The notes below the pieces were generated by a model. That model saw only the letters and a program-made list of their open reading frames with translations, made no database searches and was not told the DNA's origin. This document shows, in pieces, positions 13,300 through 24,045 of a stretch of 64,000 bases of DNA. The translations under genes were made by a program, and so were the position numbers. This DNA is from Microthyrium microscopicum (lineage: Eukaryota > Ascomycota > Dothideomycetes > Microthyriales > Microthyriaceae), in assembly GCA_010405405.1 (NCBI GenBank), contig MU004241.1, positions 1,151,359 through 1,215,358 of the forward strand, in the 5' to 3' direction. Numbering within the stretch: the first letter of the stretch is position 1; the number at the start of each line of letters is the position of its first letter.

Positions 13300-15043
13300 T
13301 TTGACGAAACGATAGACTAGTAGGTTGATGGAAACGATTGTGTTTGGACCAAATGTACCACGATATAATATCAATATAAACACTTCGGTCAACGAGTGTA
13401 CGGGATGTATTCAGCGAATGAAGATACCAAGAAGAAGAGGTATAAAGAAAACACACAGAGCAAAGAATGAAAGCTTGATACTAGAAGGATGAGTACTCAC
13501 TTCAAATGGAGCAGACTTTCATTTCTACCTTATATCCCATACACACCCAGCTGTTCTATGTCATGCCTCGATAAATTTTAAGGTTGCATCGCCAGGCGGG
13601 ATCGCACAGACGGCATGTCGGGAGGGAAACAAGCAAACGGGAATCTTGAAACAAACAAGTGGATCTTGGTTTGGCCAATGGATGCAGACGCAGAGAGCCT
13701 GACTGGCAACCACGGCCGTTGGTCTCACAAGGTTTCCTCGCATGTTGGTCGATAATCAAAGGAGAGCCATGAGCGAGACGCTGATCGTCCTCTCCAGCGG
13801 CAGGCTTTTCAAACAGAGGGGAGGGAGAGAGGAACAGACAAGAGGCTGCAAATCGCCGTTAGGGATGGCAAGGAAAATGTGGCTAATTTCCATTCTTAGC
13901 AATGGGCTGCCAATTGGCGCTTCTTATTGGCCCATTGGTCAAAAAAGAAGCGGCTGCATTCACCCAATAGGAGAGAGCGGTGGCTACGACTCAAGAGGCT
14001 CAGCGGCCCATACCCAGGAAATCAGACATATGCACGTTTTCGAAACGAGTTTCGAAACATCTTTCAAAGAATTCTTTTCTTTTCATTGATGTTTTGCTGT
14101 TGATGTTTGTCATAAAGCTGCAATCACGGTCCTAGACGTAGCACAACTTGCTGGCTGAGAAGTGGCTTGCTTTAAGTGAAGCTAGCAAGAACATGAGAAG
14201 AGTAGATTTCCACCCTTAAAACTAGAAGACATAAGTCGTTGACATGATCTCTACTCCGGAGTCCGTACGAATGGTACGTCGTTAGGTATCCCATAAAGTC
14301 GCTAAGATAGGGGATGCAGGTACAGCTTTTAGCGACCATGTCCCCTGTGGTTTTAGGCCTCACTCGCTCAATACATGTATATAATCTCCTGCAGGGGTTA
14401 GACATGCAGACCAAATCGACTATTTTCTATTCGATCGAGGTACATTCGTGAGCTTGCGGATATCTTGATTCGCGTTGCTGATCATACTTCGCCTTCTATC
14501 ATTCTATTCATTTGTGCTTCAAATTTCATAGATACTCGGCAATACCTCTGTGCGCTTCCAAAAAATCACCTTTAAGCGACAAATATTACGAGATCGCACG
14601 AAACAAACTGAAGGACAAGTTCAACGGCGCTTGTAACTAAAAGGTGCTTTGACTTCCAATGCCTTTGATACAGCGTCAAGTAGTTCAAGCGTTAAACAAG
14701 GAATTCGTCATCTGCTCAAAAGAGCGTAGACATTGCATTTCAGGGGAGCGTGGTATCTATCTTGTCCAGCTATTGGGAATACGCGTAGTAGTCAAAATGA
14801 TTCGAAGCATTCACCAGAAAATGCTAATAGATTAGCTTAGCTAAAAGTAGGAATAGTAGGTGCATGTATCGCACAAGCAATAGGGTCAACGTACCTTTAA
14901 GGATAGGTACTAAATTGCATTGACAAATTATATTGCAGTGACCTAAGTACCATGGGAATTCCGAGAGCACTCATTAGGACATTGACGTGCGTTGATGAGC
15001 ATCTTTCATTCTTCAGTAGTATACTTTTGCTGCTGTCAATATC
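13300..15043. other. Divergent promoter region of the CFEM gene and the cutinase
   Basis: No supported gene in 1.7 kb. A cluster of CCAAT/ATTGG boxes lies at 13910-13968 (ccaattgg, attggcccattgg, cccaat), with another ccaat near 13675; these could bind the CCAAT (HAP) complex. Weak open frames at 13742-14089 and 14172-14414 lack recognisable content. Confidence 0.5.
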
Positions 15044-15871
15044 ATGAAGTCATTCAGCAGTATCTGCATTCTTGGAGTCGCTGTAGGACTAGGGGCAGCC
15101 CAGACCTCACCGGCTTCGTCCAGTGGATCAAGTGCTCTCAGCATCGCTGCCGAATTTCAAGCTAAACTTGATCGCGCCCATAGCGTGTCAAACGACTTGA
15201 CCAATGGAACAGCCTGCAAAGAGATATTGCTTATAGCAGCACGAGGCTCCAATGAGCCTGGAAACATGGTATGAAGAAGCCTTTCTGGCTGGAATCTACG
15301 ATTAATGTCATACAGGGGGAAGCCACTGGGCCAAATATATGTACTCGCTTGACTAAAATATATGGCGCCCGAATTGGCTGTCAAGGAATCAGTGCTGCTG
15401 ATGGTTACTCTGCCAGTGGGATGGACATATCAAAGGCAAAAGGCACTTCCGATTCGGCCATTGCTGGAGGAGTTAAGATGTTCAATTTGGCGCAGTCGAA
15501 GTGTCCGAGTTCTCTCAAGCTGTTCACTGGATATAGGTCAGTACAAAACCCACCAGGAGATCCTTTATTAAAATGCGAGTAGCCAAGGAGCAGCTGTTAT
15601 GCATGGGGCGATCCCACAGCTGTCCGCAGATCTTAAGAAGACATTAGTCGCTGGTGTTCTTTTTGGGGATACTCGAAACACACAAGATAAAGGCCAGATT
15701 CCTGATTATCCCAAGGATCAAGTCTTGATCCTATGTGCTCCAGACGATTACTTCTGTAAGGGACAAAACAGAATGGATATAAGTCATATGTCATATCTGT
15801 CTGATAGTTATTTGGAAAAGGCTGTAGATTTTTTCAAGACTAAAATTGGTGCGGCAAAGAAAATAGCCTGA
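15044..15871 (+). CDS. Cutinase-family serine esterase
   Basis: Three exons, 15044-15268, 15316-15536 and 15583-15871, yield 244 residues with both junctions in frame. A signal peptide (MKSFSSICILGVAVGLGAAQ) is followed by the cutinase fold: CKEILLIAARGSNEPGNMG with the oxyanion-side strand, then the nucleophile elbow GYSQGA (Ser about 149, created by the second splice), CAPDDYFC (Asp about 202) and the ISHMSY His (about 217). Four conserved Cys positions are present. Family members hydrolyse cutin or other short-chain polyesters outside the cell. It reads as complete and active. It converges tail to tail with the Zn2Cys6 gene, with only 6 nt between the two stop codons. Confidence 0.9.
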
Positions 15872-15877
15872 ATTATA

Positions 15878-17377
15878 TTACAAATTTAGTGTCGGCGAAT
15901 TGTAATTCTGCTGTTCGAATGCCATAACTTCGGGATACATTTCCATCATCCGCTTGATTTTTTGACTAAGTAGTTCCCGATGCTCGTCTTGTATCCGCGG
16001 AAAGGAGAACAGGAATCGCTTCAAGAACAGCACGTCGTCTGCTCGGTCCAAAATCTCTTTTCGAGAATAAGATGCATTGGGAGCTGCAATCACAACGTCG
16101 GTTATAGTTGTTGTGATTTCCACAAGTTTGTGCAAAACCCCGGTGCCGTGAATGCCGACCGAATGTGGCGTCATTTGACTTAAGAATTGCCGTAGCTGAC
16201 TTGAAAGGCGTAATGGTAGCATCAATGACATTTCCGAGGCCGGATTTGAGGAAAGTAGTAGACCGGAAAGAGCCATTTGCCAAGTCAAAGTTCTCAGCCA
16301 TTGTCTCGTTATAATCAAGTCAGCTTGTTGCATCTCGTTTAGTGACTGAACTTCAGTGTGCCACTGGTCGTCTTCAAACTCTCTGTGCTTTGTTTTGATC
16401 CATTCACATGTGATTGTTGATCGATCTCCAGTCCAGTAATTGAGAAATGTTTCATCAACAAGTATGAAAGTCTTGATGAGTTGATTCCAGCCTCTTTCCG
16501 TTCCGGGTTCGATATCAGGATCAGGATCAGGCAGTGTTAAAAGAGGGCGAAGACAAGTTGGTTTGAAATCTATCAAGGCTGTAAATCGTTCATGAATGAA
16601 ACATTCCCAGTAAGCCCTTTGAAGTTTTGTCTTGTCTGAACTTATATCCAGTAAAGAAGTGTCGTCTGTTCCAACTCCGAGCATATGAAGCATAGTAATA
16701 GCTTCTCGTAAGTAGAAGAAGGCCAGATCGTTCTTATTCAAGCCCATCAAACATATCTCCAGAAATACATTACGCATGATCTTGAGCAGAGTGGGTTCTG
16801 ACTGAAATGCCAAAGGTCGAATATGATCAAGAGATCGCTCAAGTAAAGCTGAAACCCGTTCCTTGATATCCGGGGGAGATTTTGAGCCATCAGCATGGGC
16901 TAGATTGATTGTTACTGCAGCAAAGGCGTAGAGGAAGGAGGTGGCTTCCGCGTCACTGTATAATTTGGGGACACATTGCCGCACAGATGCCTCATCGATT
17001 ACCGGATTGACTGGAAATACACTGGTGAGATACTCCGGAATCAAGTCCAAGAAGAAATTGGCCTCCAGTTTGTCAAATTTCCTAACAATAGCCTCTGCTG
17101 GCACAAGAGTATTGTTCTTTCCAGCATTGGTGTGACTGCGACGTCTTCGAGAGCTATTGGCCGTAGAGTTAAGAGTAACTGCAGGATTTTCCCGGCATTG
17201 TTGTATTACACTGCCTCGAGTAGCTGCTCCTTTCCTAGGCCGTCCCCGAACTATTGGAGTGTAAACACAGGGAATGTCGAAGTGAGCACATTGCTGGCAA
17301 CTTTTCTCCCCATTACATCGAACTTTCCTCCTTTTACAAGAATCGCAAGCTTGGTATTTCTTTCCAGATTTCTCCAT
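15878..17377 (-). CDS. Zn2Cys6 transcription factor, probable maltose regulator
   Basis: Single exon, 499 residues from the ATG at 17377. The N-terminal binuclear zinc cluster shows six cysteines in the standard spacing (CDSCKRRKVRC, then CQQCAHFDIPC) followed by a basic RGRPRKG linker. The middle is a fungal-specific transcription-factor (MHR) region, recognisable by FFLDLIPEYLTSVFPVNPVIDE, YAFAAVTINLAHAD and a run of hydrophobic helices. Its neighbours on one side are a GH13 alpha-glucosidase and an MFS sugar transporter, the same three functions found in yeast MAL loci and Aspergillus maltose clusters, so I infer a maltose-responsive activator. An ATG 28 codons upstream is in frame but precedes no conserved sequence. 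Confidence 0.82.
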   Translation of the reverse strand: MEKSGKKYQACDSCKRRKVRCNGEKSCQQCAHFDIPCVYTPIVRGRPRKGAATRGSVIQQCRENPAVTLNSTANSSRRRRSHTNAGKNNTLVPAEAIVRKFDKLEANFFLDLIPEYLTSVFPVNPVIDEASVRQCVPKLYSDAEATSFLYAFAAVTINLAHADGSKSPPDIKERVSALLERSLDHIRPLAFQSEPTLLKIMRNVFLEICLMGLNKNDLAFFYLREAITMLHMLGVGTDDTSLLDISSDKTKLQRAYWECFIHERFTALIDFKPTCLRPLLTLPDPDPDIEPGTERGWNQLIKTFILVDETFLNYWTGDRSTITCEWIKTKHREFEDDQWHTEVQSLNEMQQADLIITRQWLRTLTWQMALSGLLLSSNPASEMSLMLPLRLSSQLRQFLSQMTPHSVGIHGTGVLHKLVEITTTITDVVIAAPNASYSRKEILDRADDVLFLKRFLFSFPRIQDEHRELLSQKIKRMMEMYPEVMAFEQQNYNSPTLNL

Positions 17378-18699
17378 CACCGGTTTCAACGTGAAAAAGA
17401 TGAGATATGTTTCATTCTCAAGGCTATGGAGTAGGAAGCAATTAATGGAGCAAGCTGGCAAGGCTGGTCATAAGACGGAACCAAGTGCGGGGATAGTGGG
17501 TCTACATTTGCCGTTCGATACTGCTGAGAGCACGCAGAAACGTCAGTGGTTAACGCCTTAAAACAATCGGTGGCTGGCAGGGCAGGTTATAAATTTCAAG
17601 TTCTCAGGTGGTTCTTAGACATTTATGCGGTGGACTAAATATTTGGCACGATCCCATCAACTGCTTCGTGTACCACAGCACTCTTTAACAAGAGCATACT
17701 TCAATTCGTTCGTAGCTGATTGAGGATTTGTAGTTAAATGCATGCGATTGCAAACAGACCGGTCGATATCAAAGCGTACCAGGTGGCATACCGGTAGATT
17801 ACACTTGATCTTTTGAAATCATTAAACAATCTTCTTGGCCGATCTACTTGTTGTTCGCATGCTTGTCTTTCGGGGCGTTTCCGGTGTTTCCCTCATTCTT
17901 GTTTCTCAAACTAACAGGTAGGTCGACGAAGAGGCCCGTCTGAGTCGGTCGAAGATTTTTCGTCGATATCATCATTCGCACTGCCCTGTTGCTTCGAGCT
18001 GCCCGAGCAATTTGACCTGAGAAGTAACTTGAAGCGTAGAGACATTCCTCAACTGACCCTTCATAAACAGCCTTGCTCAACCATTCAAACCCAGCCAAAT
18101 TTGCAGTTGTAAACTGCGACCGAAAGATTGCGTGAAGTCCAAGAACCGCTATATCAGCTCGAAACATCCTCACTGTATGATAGTTATGGAACATACTTGC
18201 TTAACAAGAACGAAACTCTTCGTCAGCCCAACAAGTCTCAGCTATCTCAACATTCAACCTTGAATTTTGACATCCAGTCCTTCATATAAACTCGATCTAT
18301 GTGCATTCCTTTGCCAGTGTCACGGGATGAAAGGATTTACCTAAGTATTCCAGCCATTATAGCATGAAGGGATCTCGCGATCTTGTCGGAGATGAATGCG
18401 ACTTCTATGATGAAAACGGCTGGGGCGACTACGTTGCCACCCACGACGCCAGGACGAGAAGTGTCTTCAACGAATCCGTGGATTTATCTTCGGAGACAAC
18501 ATTTCCAGAGCTATCGACGAGACCATCCTCAAAAGCCAAGGTATGTAAGGTTTGAACTTTCATTTGGATTCAAATATCCCAATGTAGCAGTCGCGTTTCT
18601 TGACTGGAGCCATAAGTTCAATCTAATTTCTAATACAAGACTTTGGAGTCACTCCGCAATTCTCAAGCTCAATCAAGTCAGAGGTCACTAAAATGTATC
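17378..18699. other. Region between the regulator and the alpha-glucosidase
   Basis: Contains one uncertain minus-strand open frame (17844-18194, listed separately). A plus-strand stretch at about 18364-18545 has short coding-like bits (for example RGFIFGDNISRAIDETILKSQ ending at a GTATGT donor) but no frame that continues. The rest appears non-coding. Confidence 0.4.
17844..18194 (-). CDS. Uncharacterised small protein, doubtful
   Basis: An ATG-started frame of 116 codons. I recognise no family. The middle (GFEWLSKAVYEGSVEECLYASSYFSG) looks protein-like, but the C-terminal part is polar and low in order, there is no obvious leader or membrane segment, and the ATG lies inside a GTATG motif that could be a splice donor. 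It may be an exon remnant or chance. Confidence 0.22.
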   Translation of the reverse strand: MFHNYHTVRMFRADIAVLGLHAIFRSQFTTANLAGFEWLSKAVYEGSVEECLYASSYFSGQIARAARSNRAVRMMISTKNLRPTQTGLFVDLPVSLRNKNEGNTGNAPKDKHANNK

Positions 18700-20433
18700 C
18701 TAATTCATGACATAGATTCGGCCCTCGAATGGACATAACTTCGTTTCTTGGCCATCGTAGTTTGATACAAGTGGCTTCTGCTGAGAGATGCCATACTGAT
18801 ATCCATCAAACTCTTGATATTCATCAGTGAAGTTCAGAACAACGACTGCGGAGTCGGCAGCGTTGACTTTCTTGTAGACGTATAGTTTTTCGTCCTCTAG
18901 GTTGAGAGGTTGATAACTTCCATGCACAAAAGTCGATGGGTATTTCTTTCTCAGCCTTAGCATGTTTTTCCAGAAATTGAGGACAGAGTCAGGCTCAGCA
19001 GTCTCCTTCTCAACATTGATATCGGCATAGTTGTCATGGACTCGCTGCCACGGTTTCGAAGAGGTTGTGAAGCCTCCATTCGCCGTGCTATCCCACTGAA
19101 TTGGAAGTCTTCCATGGTCCCGAGCCAGGTACTGAATTGCTTCGAGGGCGCGTTTCAGAGTAGCGGGATCATTGTTAGTTTTCTTGGCCTGATAATTGTA
19201 ATAATTGTTACTGTCAACATCGTTATAGTCATCCATGGTCCAGCTTTTGGGAGCATTGACCATGCCAATCTCCTGACCTTGGTAGATGAACAGCGTGCCA
19301 GAGAGTGTTGCGAGAAGCATTGACAGCATTTTGCCGCTTTTGTTGCGAAGCTCTGGAGTCTTGTCGGAACCAAATCGGGAAATCGACCGAGCCTGATCGT
19401 GATTTTCCATAAAGGCAGTCGTCCACGCGTCCGTGCCGTCTAGCAAATGTTGAGTCCTACCAATTGCTTCTTTGAGCTGAGGAAGAGTCCAGTTATGAGG
19501 TGTGGTGTCAAACTTCTGGTCTTTTCCCATGCCCACATCTACCACGTCGAATTGAAAAGCCATATTCAATTGCTTTTCCCGGGCAGAGACGTATTGAAGT
19601 ACTCTAGCCATGTCTGGGGTACAAGGCGTCTCGCCAACTGTCATAGCTCCGTACTTTTCCAAGACTACGTTCATTTCGTCCAGGTATTGCTTCATCTTTG
19701 GCCCATTGCAGTATAGATGAGCAGCAAGCTGCCAATCACTACTTGCATCGATGATTTCAGCATCACGATATGATGGGTCCTTGCTGTACATATTGACAGT
19801 GTCGACTCGAAATCCATCCATGCCTCGATCCAGCCAGAACTCCATTGCTGATTTGTAGATCGCTTTCCGTGTTTCCGTATTTTCCCAGTTGAGGTCTGGC
19901 TGCTCCGGACAGAACAAATGAAGATAGTATTCCTGTGTTCCCTCGTCCCACTCCCAAACGCTACCGTTGAAATTGCCTCTCCAGTTATTGGGTGGCCTTC
20001 GAGTACCGTTGACATCGTAGGAAGCAGGTCGCCAAATATACCAATCTCTTTTTGGGTTGTCCTTTGAGGAGCGCGACTCCTTAAACCACGCATGCTGGTC
20101 TGATGTATGATTGATGACCAAGTCCCCAATGATTTTCATCCCGCGTTCATGACACCCCTGAATCAAGGCTTCCATATCTGTCAATGTACCGTACGGAGGA
20201 TAGACATCCTCGTAGTTTGATATGTCGTATCCCATATCTACTTGAGGACTATCATACATTGGACAAATCCAAATGGCATCGACTCCTAGACCTTTGATGT
20301 AGTCTAGCTTGGATATGATTCCAGGTATGTCTCCAACACCATCTCCATTGGAATCTTTGTAGCTGGCTGGATATATTTGATAAAAAACAGCCTCTTTCCA
20401 CCACGGGTGGTCCTTGGTTCCTAGGTCTGCCAT
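18700..20433 (-). CDS. GH13 alpha-glucosidase (maltase)
   Basis: Single exon of 577 residues, no signal peptide, so a cytosolic maltase like yeast MALx2/IMA enzymes; it would hydrolyse imported maltose or isomaltose-type sugars to glucose. The barrel motifs are all present: WWKEAVFYQIYPASYKDSNG at the start, DLVINHTSDQH, the nucleophile in GFRVDTVN (Asp about 210), the acid/base in MTVGETPC (Glu about 266) and the transition-state Asp in MENHDQ (about 343). These positions are close to the yeast maltase triad. The ATG at 20433 directly precedes the family N-terminus. It lies between the Zn2Cys6 gene and the divergently transcribed transporter. Confidence 0.93.
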   Translation of the reverse strand: MADLGTKDHPWWKEAVFYQIYPASYKDSNGDGVGDIPGIISKLDYIKGLGVDAIWICPMYDSPQVDMGYDISNYEDVYPPYGTLTDMEALIQGCHERGMKIIGDLVINHTSDQHAWFKESRSSKDNPKRDWYIWRPASYDVNGTRRPPNNWRGNFNGSVWEWDEGTQEYYLHLFCPEQPDLNWENTETRKAIYKSAMEFWLDRGMDGFRVDTVNMYSKDPSYRDAEIIDASSDWQLAAHLYCNGPKMKQYLDEMNVVLEKYGAMTVGETPCTPDMARVLQYVSAREKQLNMAFQFDVVDVGMGKDQKFDTTPHNWTLPQLKEAIGRTQHLLDGTDAWTTAFMENHDQARSISRFGSDKTPELRNKSGKMLSMLLATLSGTLFIYQGQEIGMVNAPKSWTMDDYNDVDSNNYYNYQAKKTNNDPATLKRALEAIQYLARDHGRLPIQWDSTANGGFTTSSKPWQRVHDNYADINVEKETAEPDSVLNFWKNMLRLRKKYPSTFVHGSYQPLNLEDEKLYVYKKVNAADSAVVVLNFTDEYQEFDGYQYGISQQKPLVSNYDGQETKLCPFEGRIYVMN

Positions 20434-22178
20434 ATCTTGTAATGTCCGAATACTCAATTGAACAGGGCTGAAAGTGTATGGCTGATGTAGAATGTGGTAC
20501 AAGTGGCAGACAGATAAGGCGTTGAGGACTAATTACAGTTATTCCATTGTATGGTGTGGTACGTACCAGAAAATTGAGAATTGCACTTCGCTGTGTTTGT
20601 GGCGAATGTTCCTTGGGTTTAGATTGTTCTTGAGACCAGTATGCCAGGTTTTCCTGCCGTGAACCACGTCGAAGACGCACAAGTACAGTAGCGCAGGCCA
20701 CTAGAGCCCCGCTATGACGGACTTGAAGTCAGGTTCTTCGAACGCATCGAGAGAATCAAGACCGTCTTGTTGAATCTTGAAGTGTGGATTGCAATTGCTA
20801 ATGGCCGAACTTGAACGCTTGCTAGCTGTGATACCAAACGACTCCACCTTCTAGAGGTCGCTGTACTCGCCATAATCGGGATTCCGTTAACAAGATTTAA
20901 ATAGCGTCGTAATTACTACACATGCAGAGTACAGAACAGGCGCTGGTGAGATCCCAATGGCTACCAGTATCGACTATGGGGTAGCGAGCATCATGACGTC
21001 TCGCTGGTCGCGCGCCATTGGGCCGTGGGCCATGTCGGTGCCGACATCTCAAATGGTCTCAGTAATTTTGCTGTAGAAGCCTCGAATTCCTGTAGCATTC
21101 ACTCGCGATGATTAGATTGTTGCACTACCAATTAAGGTTACATAACTGAAGATAAAGAGGTTGGAAAGTTCTGCTCTGCAAGTCAGACCACTCAGGGGCT
21201 AGAAGACGCCACAAAATTTACGCGTCAACACCACGAGTCTCCGTCTACAATCACGTCGAGGATGCTCCAGAAATACAACATGTTCTGATCAGTTGTTAGA
21301 CATCGGTCCGAGTACTAACAAAACGTGCCTTGGATGCACTAAACTGATATCCGATTAATTCCCCGCATTTGAGATCAGTGGCGATTTAGATCGGGGAAAC
21401 CGTAATCAAATCGATATCCCTTACCCATCATCGGATACCATCCCGGATGCGACCAGTATTTACTCTTTGAGCAATGGGTAAAGGAAGGACTCAGCATTCG
21501 TCAATAGCTTTTCTCGAGGAGTTGATGACCTGATGGCTTCTCGAATAAGTTCTGCGGACTCCCGACTCTATTCGATGACAATATTGGTAAAACGCGGTCG
21601 AACAAGTTTCCGTCAAGAGCACATATCCTTTGGTATGAATAACTCTCTCGCTATTGACCTATCTAATAGGAATCTTATCCCAATACTCTCCCATTGTACC
21701 CAACAAGGGAATGGATGATTGTGGTTGGTTTAGAGCCATGGTTGCTAGCTCAGAACCAGGTGCAATTATGCAGGTCATGGGTTCATGGCATCAGGATCGG
21801 ATGCGAACGCCAACAAGATCGTGGCGCTCTCGAAGGCATGATGTTAATTCATATCACCACCACTTTTGTTCTGGTCCATTTGCTTACTCTATTTGTCTCA
21901 ACTCGGAACCGATAGAAAATGTGTCTGCGGTTGGGGTGAGTTGAATACTGAATACCTTGTTTTCTCTAGACATCTCCCGGACTTCATATCATAATAACAC
22001 AGATATATGAGGTAGCTGGGTATATAAAAGTTGTGTCAATGGCGCACAAGTCCTACAAAGAAGCCAGGATTCGTATCCCAACCGTTCCAGTATCTTTATA
22101 CTGAGCTGTTAACGTGCAGTCAGCCTTCAACTCTTGGCTGAACCCGGTCTCTTTGCTGGATCTTTACATACCATCAAC
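20434..22178. other. Shared divergent promoter region of alpha-glucosidase and transporter
   Basis: A 1.7-kb stretch without a supported gene, between two divergent genes of one pathway. Several CGG triplets occur, but I could not assign a MalR/AmyR-type site by eye. A TATATAAA box at 22021-22028 precedes the transporter. Confidence 0.5.
22021..22028 (+). promoter_or_regulatory. TATA box of the sugar transporter gene
   Basis: A perfect TATATAAA lies about 150 bp upstream of the transporter ATG, a usual distance for a regulated fungal promoter. Assignment rests on position only. Confidence 0.5.
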
Positions 22179-24045
22179 ATGCCTGACTACCTCGAAAAGA
22201 CCGCCTTGCAGCAGGTGGAAGACGATGGTCTTGTCTCAGTCAATTCTGACCAGCTCCGTCGAGCATCAGTCATTGACCCAAACATAAACACATTAGCGCG
22301 AGAAGCTGCCCAGGCCACAGAGAAAGAACATTCCATGACCTTGAGAGAAGGGTTGCAACTTTATCCAAAAGCCTGTTTCTGGTCAGTAGTACTATCGACG
22401 GCCGTTGTAATGGAAGGTCAGTTGCGAACAATCGCGTTTTATCACAGACAATGGTATACTCATGTCTTTCAGGCTTCGACAACATCTTACTGAACAATCT
22501 CTTCGCTTATGCACCATTTCAGAGGAAATTCGGCGTTCAACAGTCCAATGGAACCTACCAACTCACCGCAGCTTGGCAGTCTGGCTTATCTAATGGCGCT
22601 CTGGTAGGAGAGATTCTTGGACTCTTTATCACCGGCATTGTCTCTGAACGATATGGATACCGCAAGACAATCATTGGCGCGCTTCTTCTGGTCATCGCGT
22701 TCGTTTTCATTCCCTTCTTCAGCGACACTATTGTACAGCTTCTAGTTGGCGAAATATTGCTTGGTATTCCTTGGGGTGTTTTTCAAACTATTACCACCTC
22801 TTACGCCGCCGAGGTTTGCCCCAGCAATCTCAGAGCTTACCTGACGTAAGTAGAATCGCACGAAAATCGAAGATGCTTTCGCTAATATCTAAATCCTAGA
22901 ACCTATGTCAACCTCTGTTGGGTCTTTGGTCAACTGATCGCTTCTGGCGTGCTACGAGCCATGGCTGATCGTGACGACAAATGGGGGTACAAAATTCCTT
23001 TTGCTCTTCAATGGATGTGGCCGATTCCAATAATCATCGGAGTGCTCCTAGCTCCAGAGTCTCCGTGGTGGCTTGTCCGCAAAAATCGCATCGATGATGC
23101 CAAAAAGGCACTTTTACGACTCACATCCGTTGGAAAGGATCCCTCATTCAGCGCTGACGAGAACATATCCATGATGCAACACACCACCACACTGGAGATG
23201 GCTGTTTCCGAAGGCTCGTCATACGTTGACTGTTTTCGAGGGATAGATCTCAGAAGAACAGAGATTGTGTGCGTTACCTGGGCAATTCAAACTCTGTGTG
23301 GGTCTACTTTCATGGGATATTCCACTTACTTCTATGAACAAGCTGGTCTATCAGCCACCAACTCTTTCACATTGTCTATGGCACAGTTTGCTCTAGGAGC
23401 AATTGGTACAATATGCTCCTGGGGCTTGATGCAATGGTATGGTCGTCGAACGCTCTCTCTTGCTGGTCAAGTCACAATGACCATTCTTTTGCTCATCATT
23501 GGCTTCCTTGGAATCATATCTCATTCCAATGTAAGTGCACAGTGGGCCATTGGTAGTATGCTTTTGCTCTATACCTTCACATATGACAGCACTGTCGGTC
23601 CAGTCTGTTATTCGTTGGTCTCTGAGCTGAGCTCCACAAGACTTCGCGCCAAGTCGATTGTTTTGGCACGCAACCTGTACAACATTACTGGGTAGGTTTC
23701 GTATTTTAATGACCAAGATTGAGGCTTACTACTTCTAGAATAATCACCAATATCATAACCCCAAGAATGCTCAACCCCACCGCCTGGAATTGGGGAGCTA
23801 AAGCTGGCTTCTTCTGGGCTGGAACATGTTTTCTCAGTTTTGTTTGGACATATTTTCGATTACCCGAGCCAAAGGGTCGAACATATGGGGAACTCAACAT
23901 CCTGTTTAACCAAAAGATCTCGGCACGGAAGTTCAATTCTACCATCGTGGATCCGTTCATGACCCAAGAAGCTCGTCGGGCATCTATCGTGGCCACGAAC
24001 GAAAAAGGAGGAAGCACTCGAATTGACAGTACACTTAAGTTTTGA
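22179..24045 (+). CDS. MFS sugar transporter, probable maltose permease
   Basis: Four exons (22179-22416, 22473-22845, 22900-23691, 23739-24045) with three introns of 47-56 nt give 569 residues. It is a sugar porter of the major facilitator superfamily, plasma membrane, proton-coupled. Signatures: ERYGYRKT after TM2, PESPWWLVRKNR after TM6, YGRRT in the second half, and PEPKGRTYGELN closing the last helix. The cytosolic N-terminus and twelve hydrophobic stretches fit the fungal alpha-glucoside permease (MAL31/MAL61, MalT) branch, which is also favoured by the adjacent maltase and regulator. Substrate is inferred from context. The ATG at 22179 is chosen over one 15 codons earlier because MPDYLEK has the better context. 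Confidence 0.9.

Noticed and set aside
17844-18194. Confident call of a small novel protein
   Set aside because: Kept only as a doubtful entry: no homology recognised and the ATG is embedded in a splice-donor-like motif.
20252-20701. Minus-strand frame of 149 codons overlapping the alpha-glucosidase start
   Set aside because: Shares the DNA of the conserved GH13 N-terminus in another frame and has no recognisable product.
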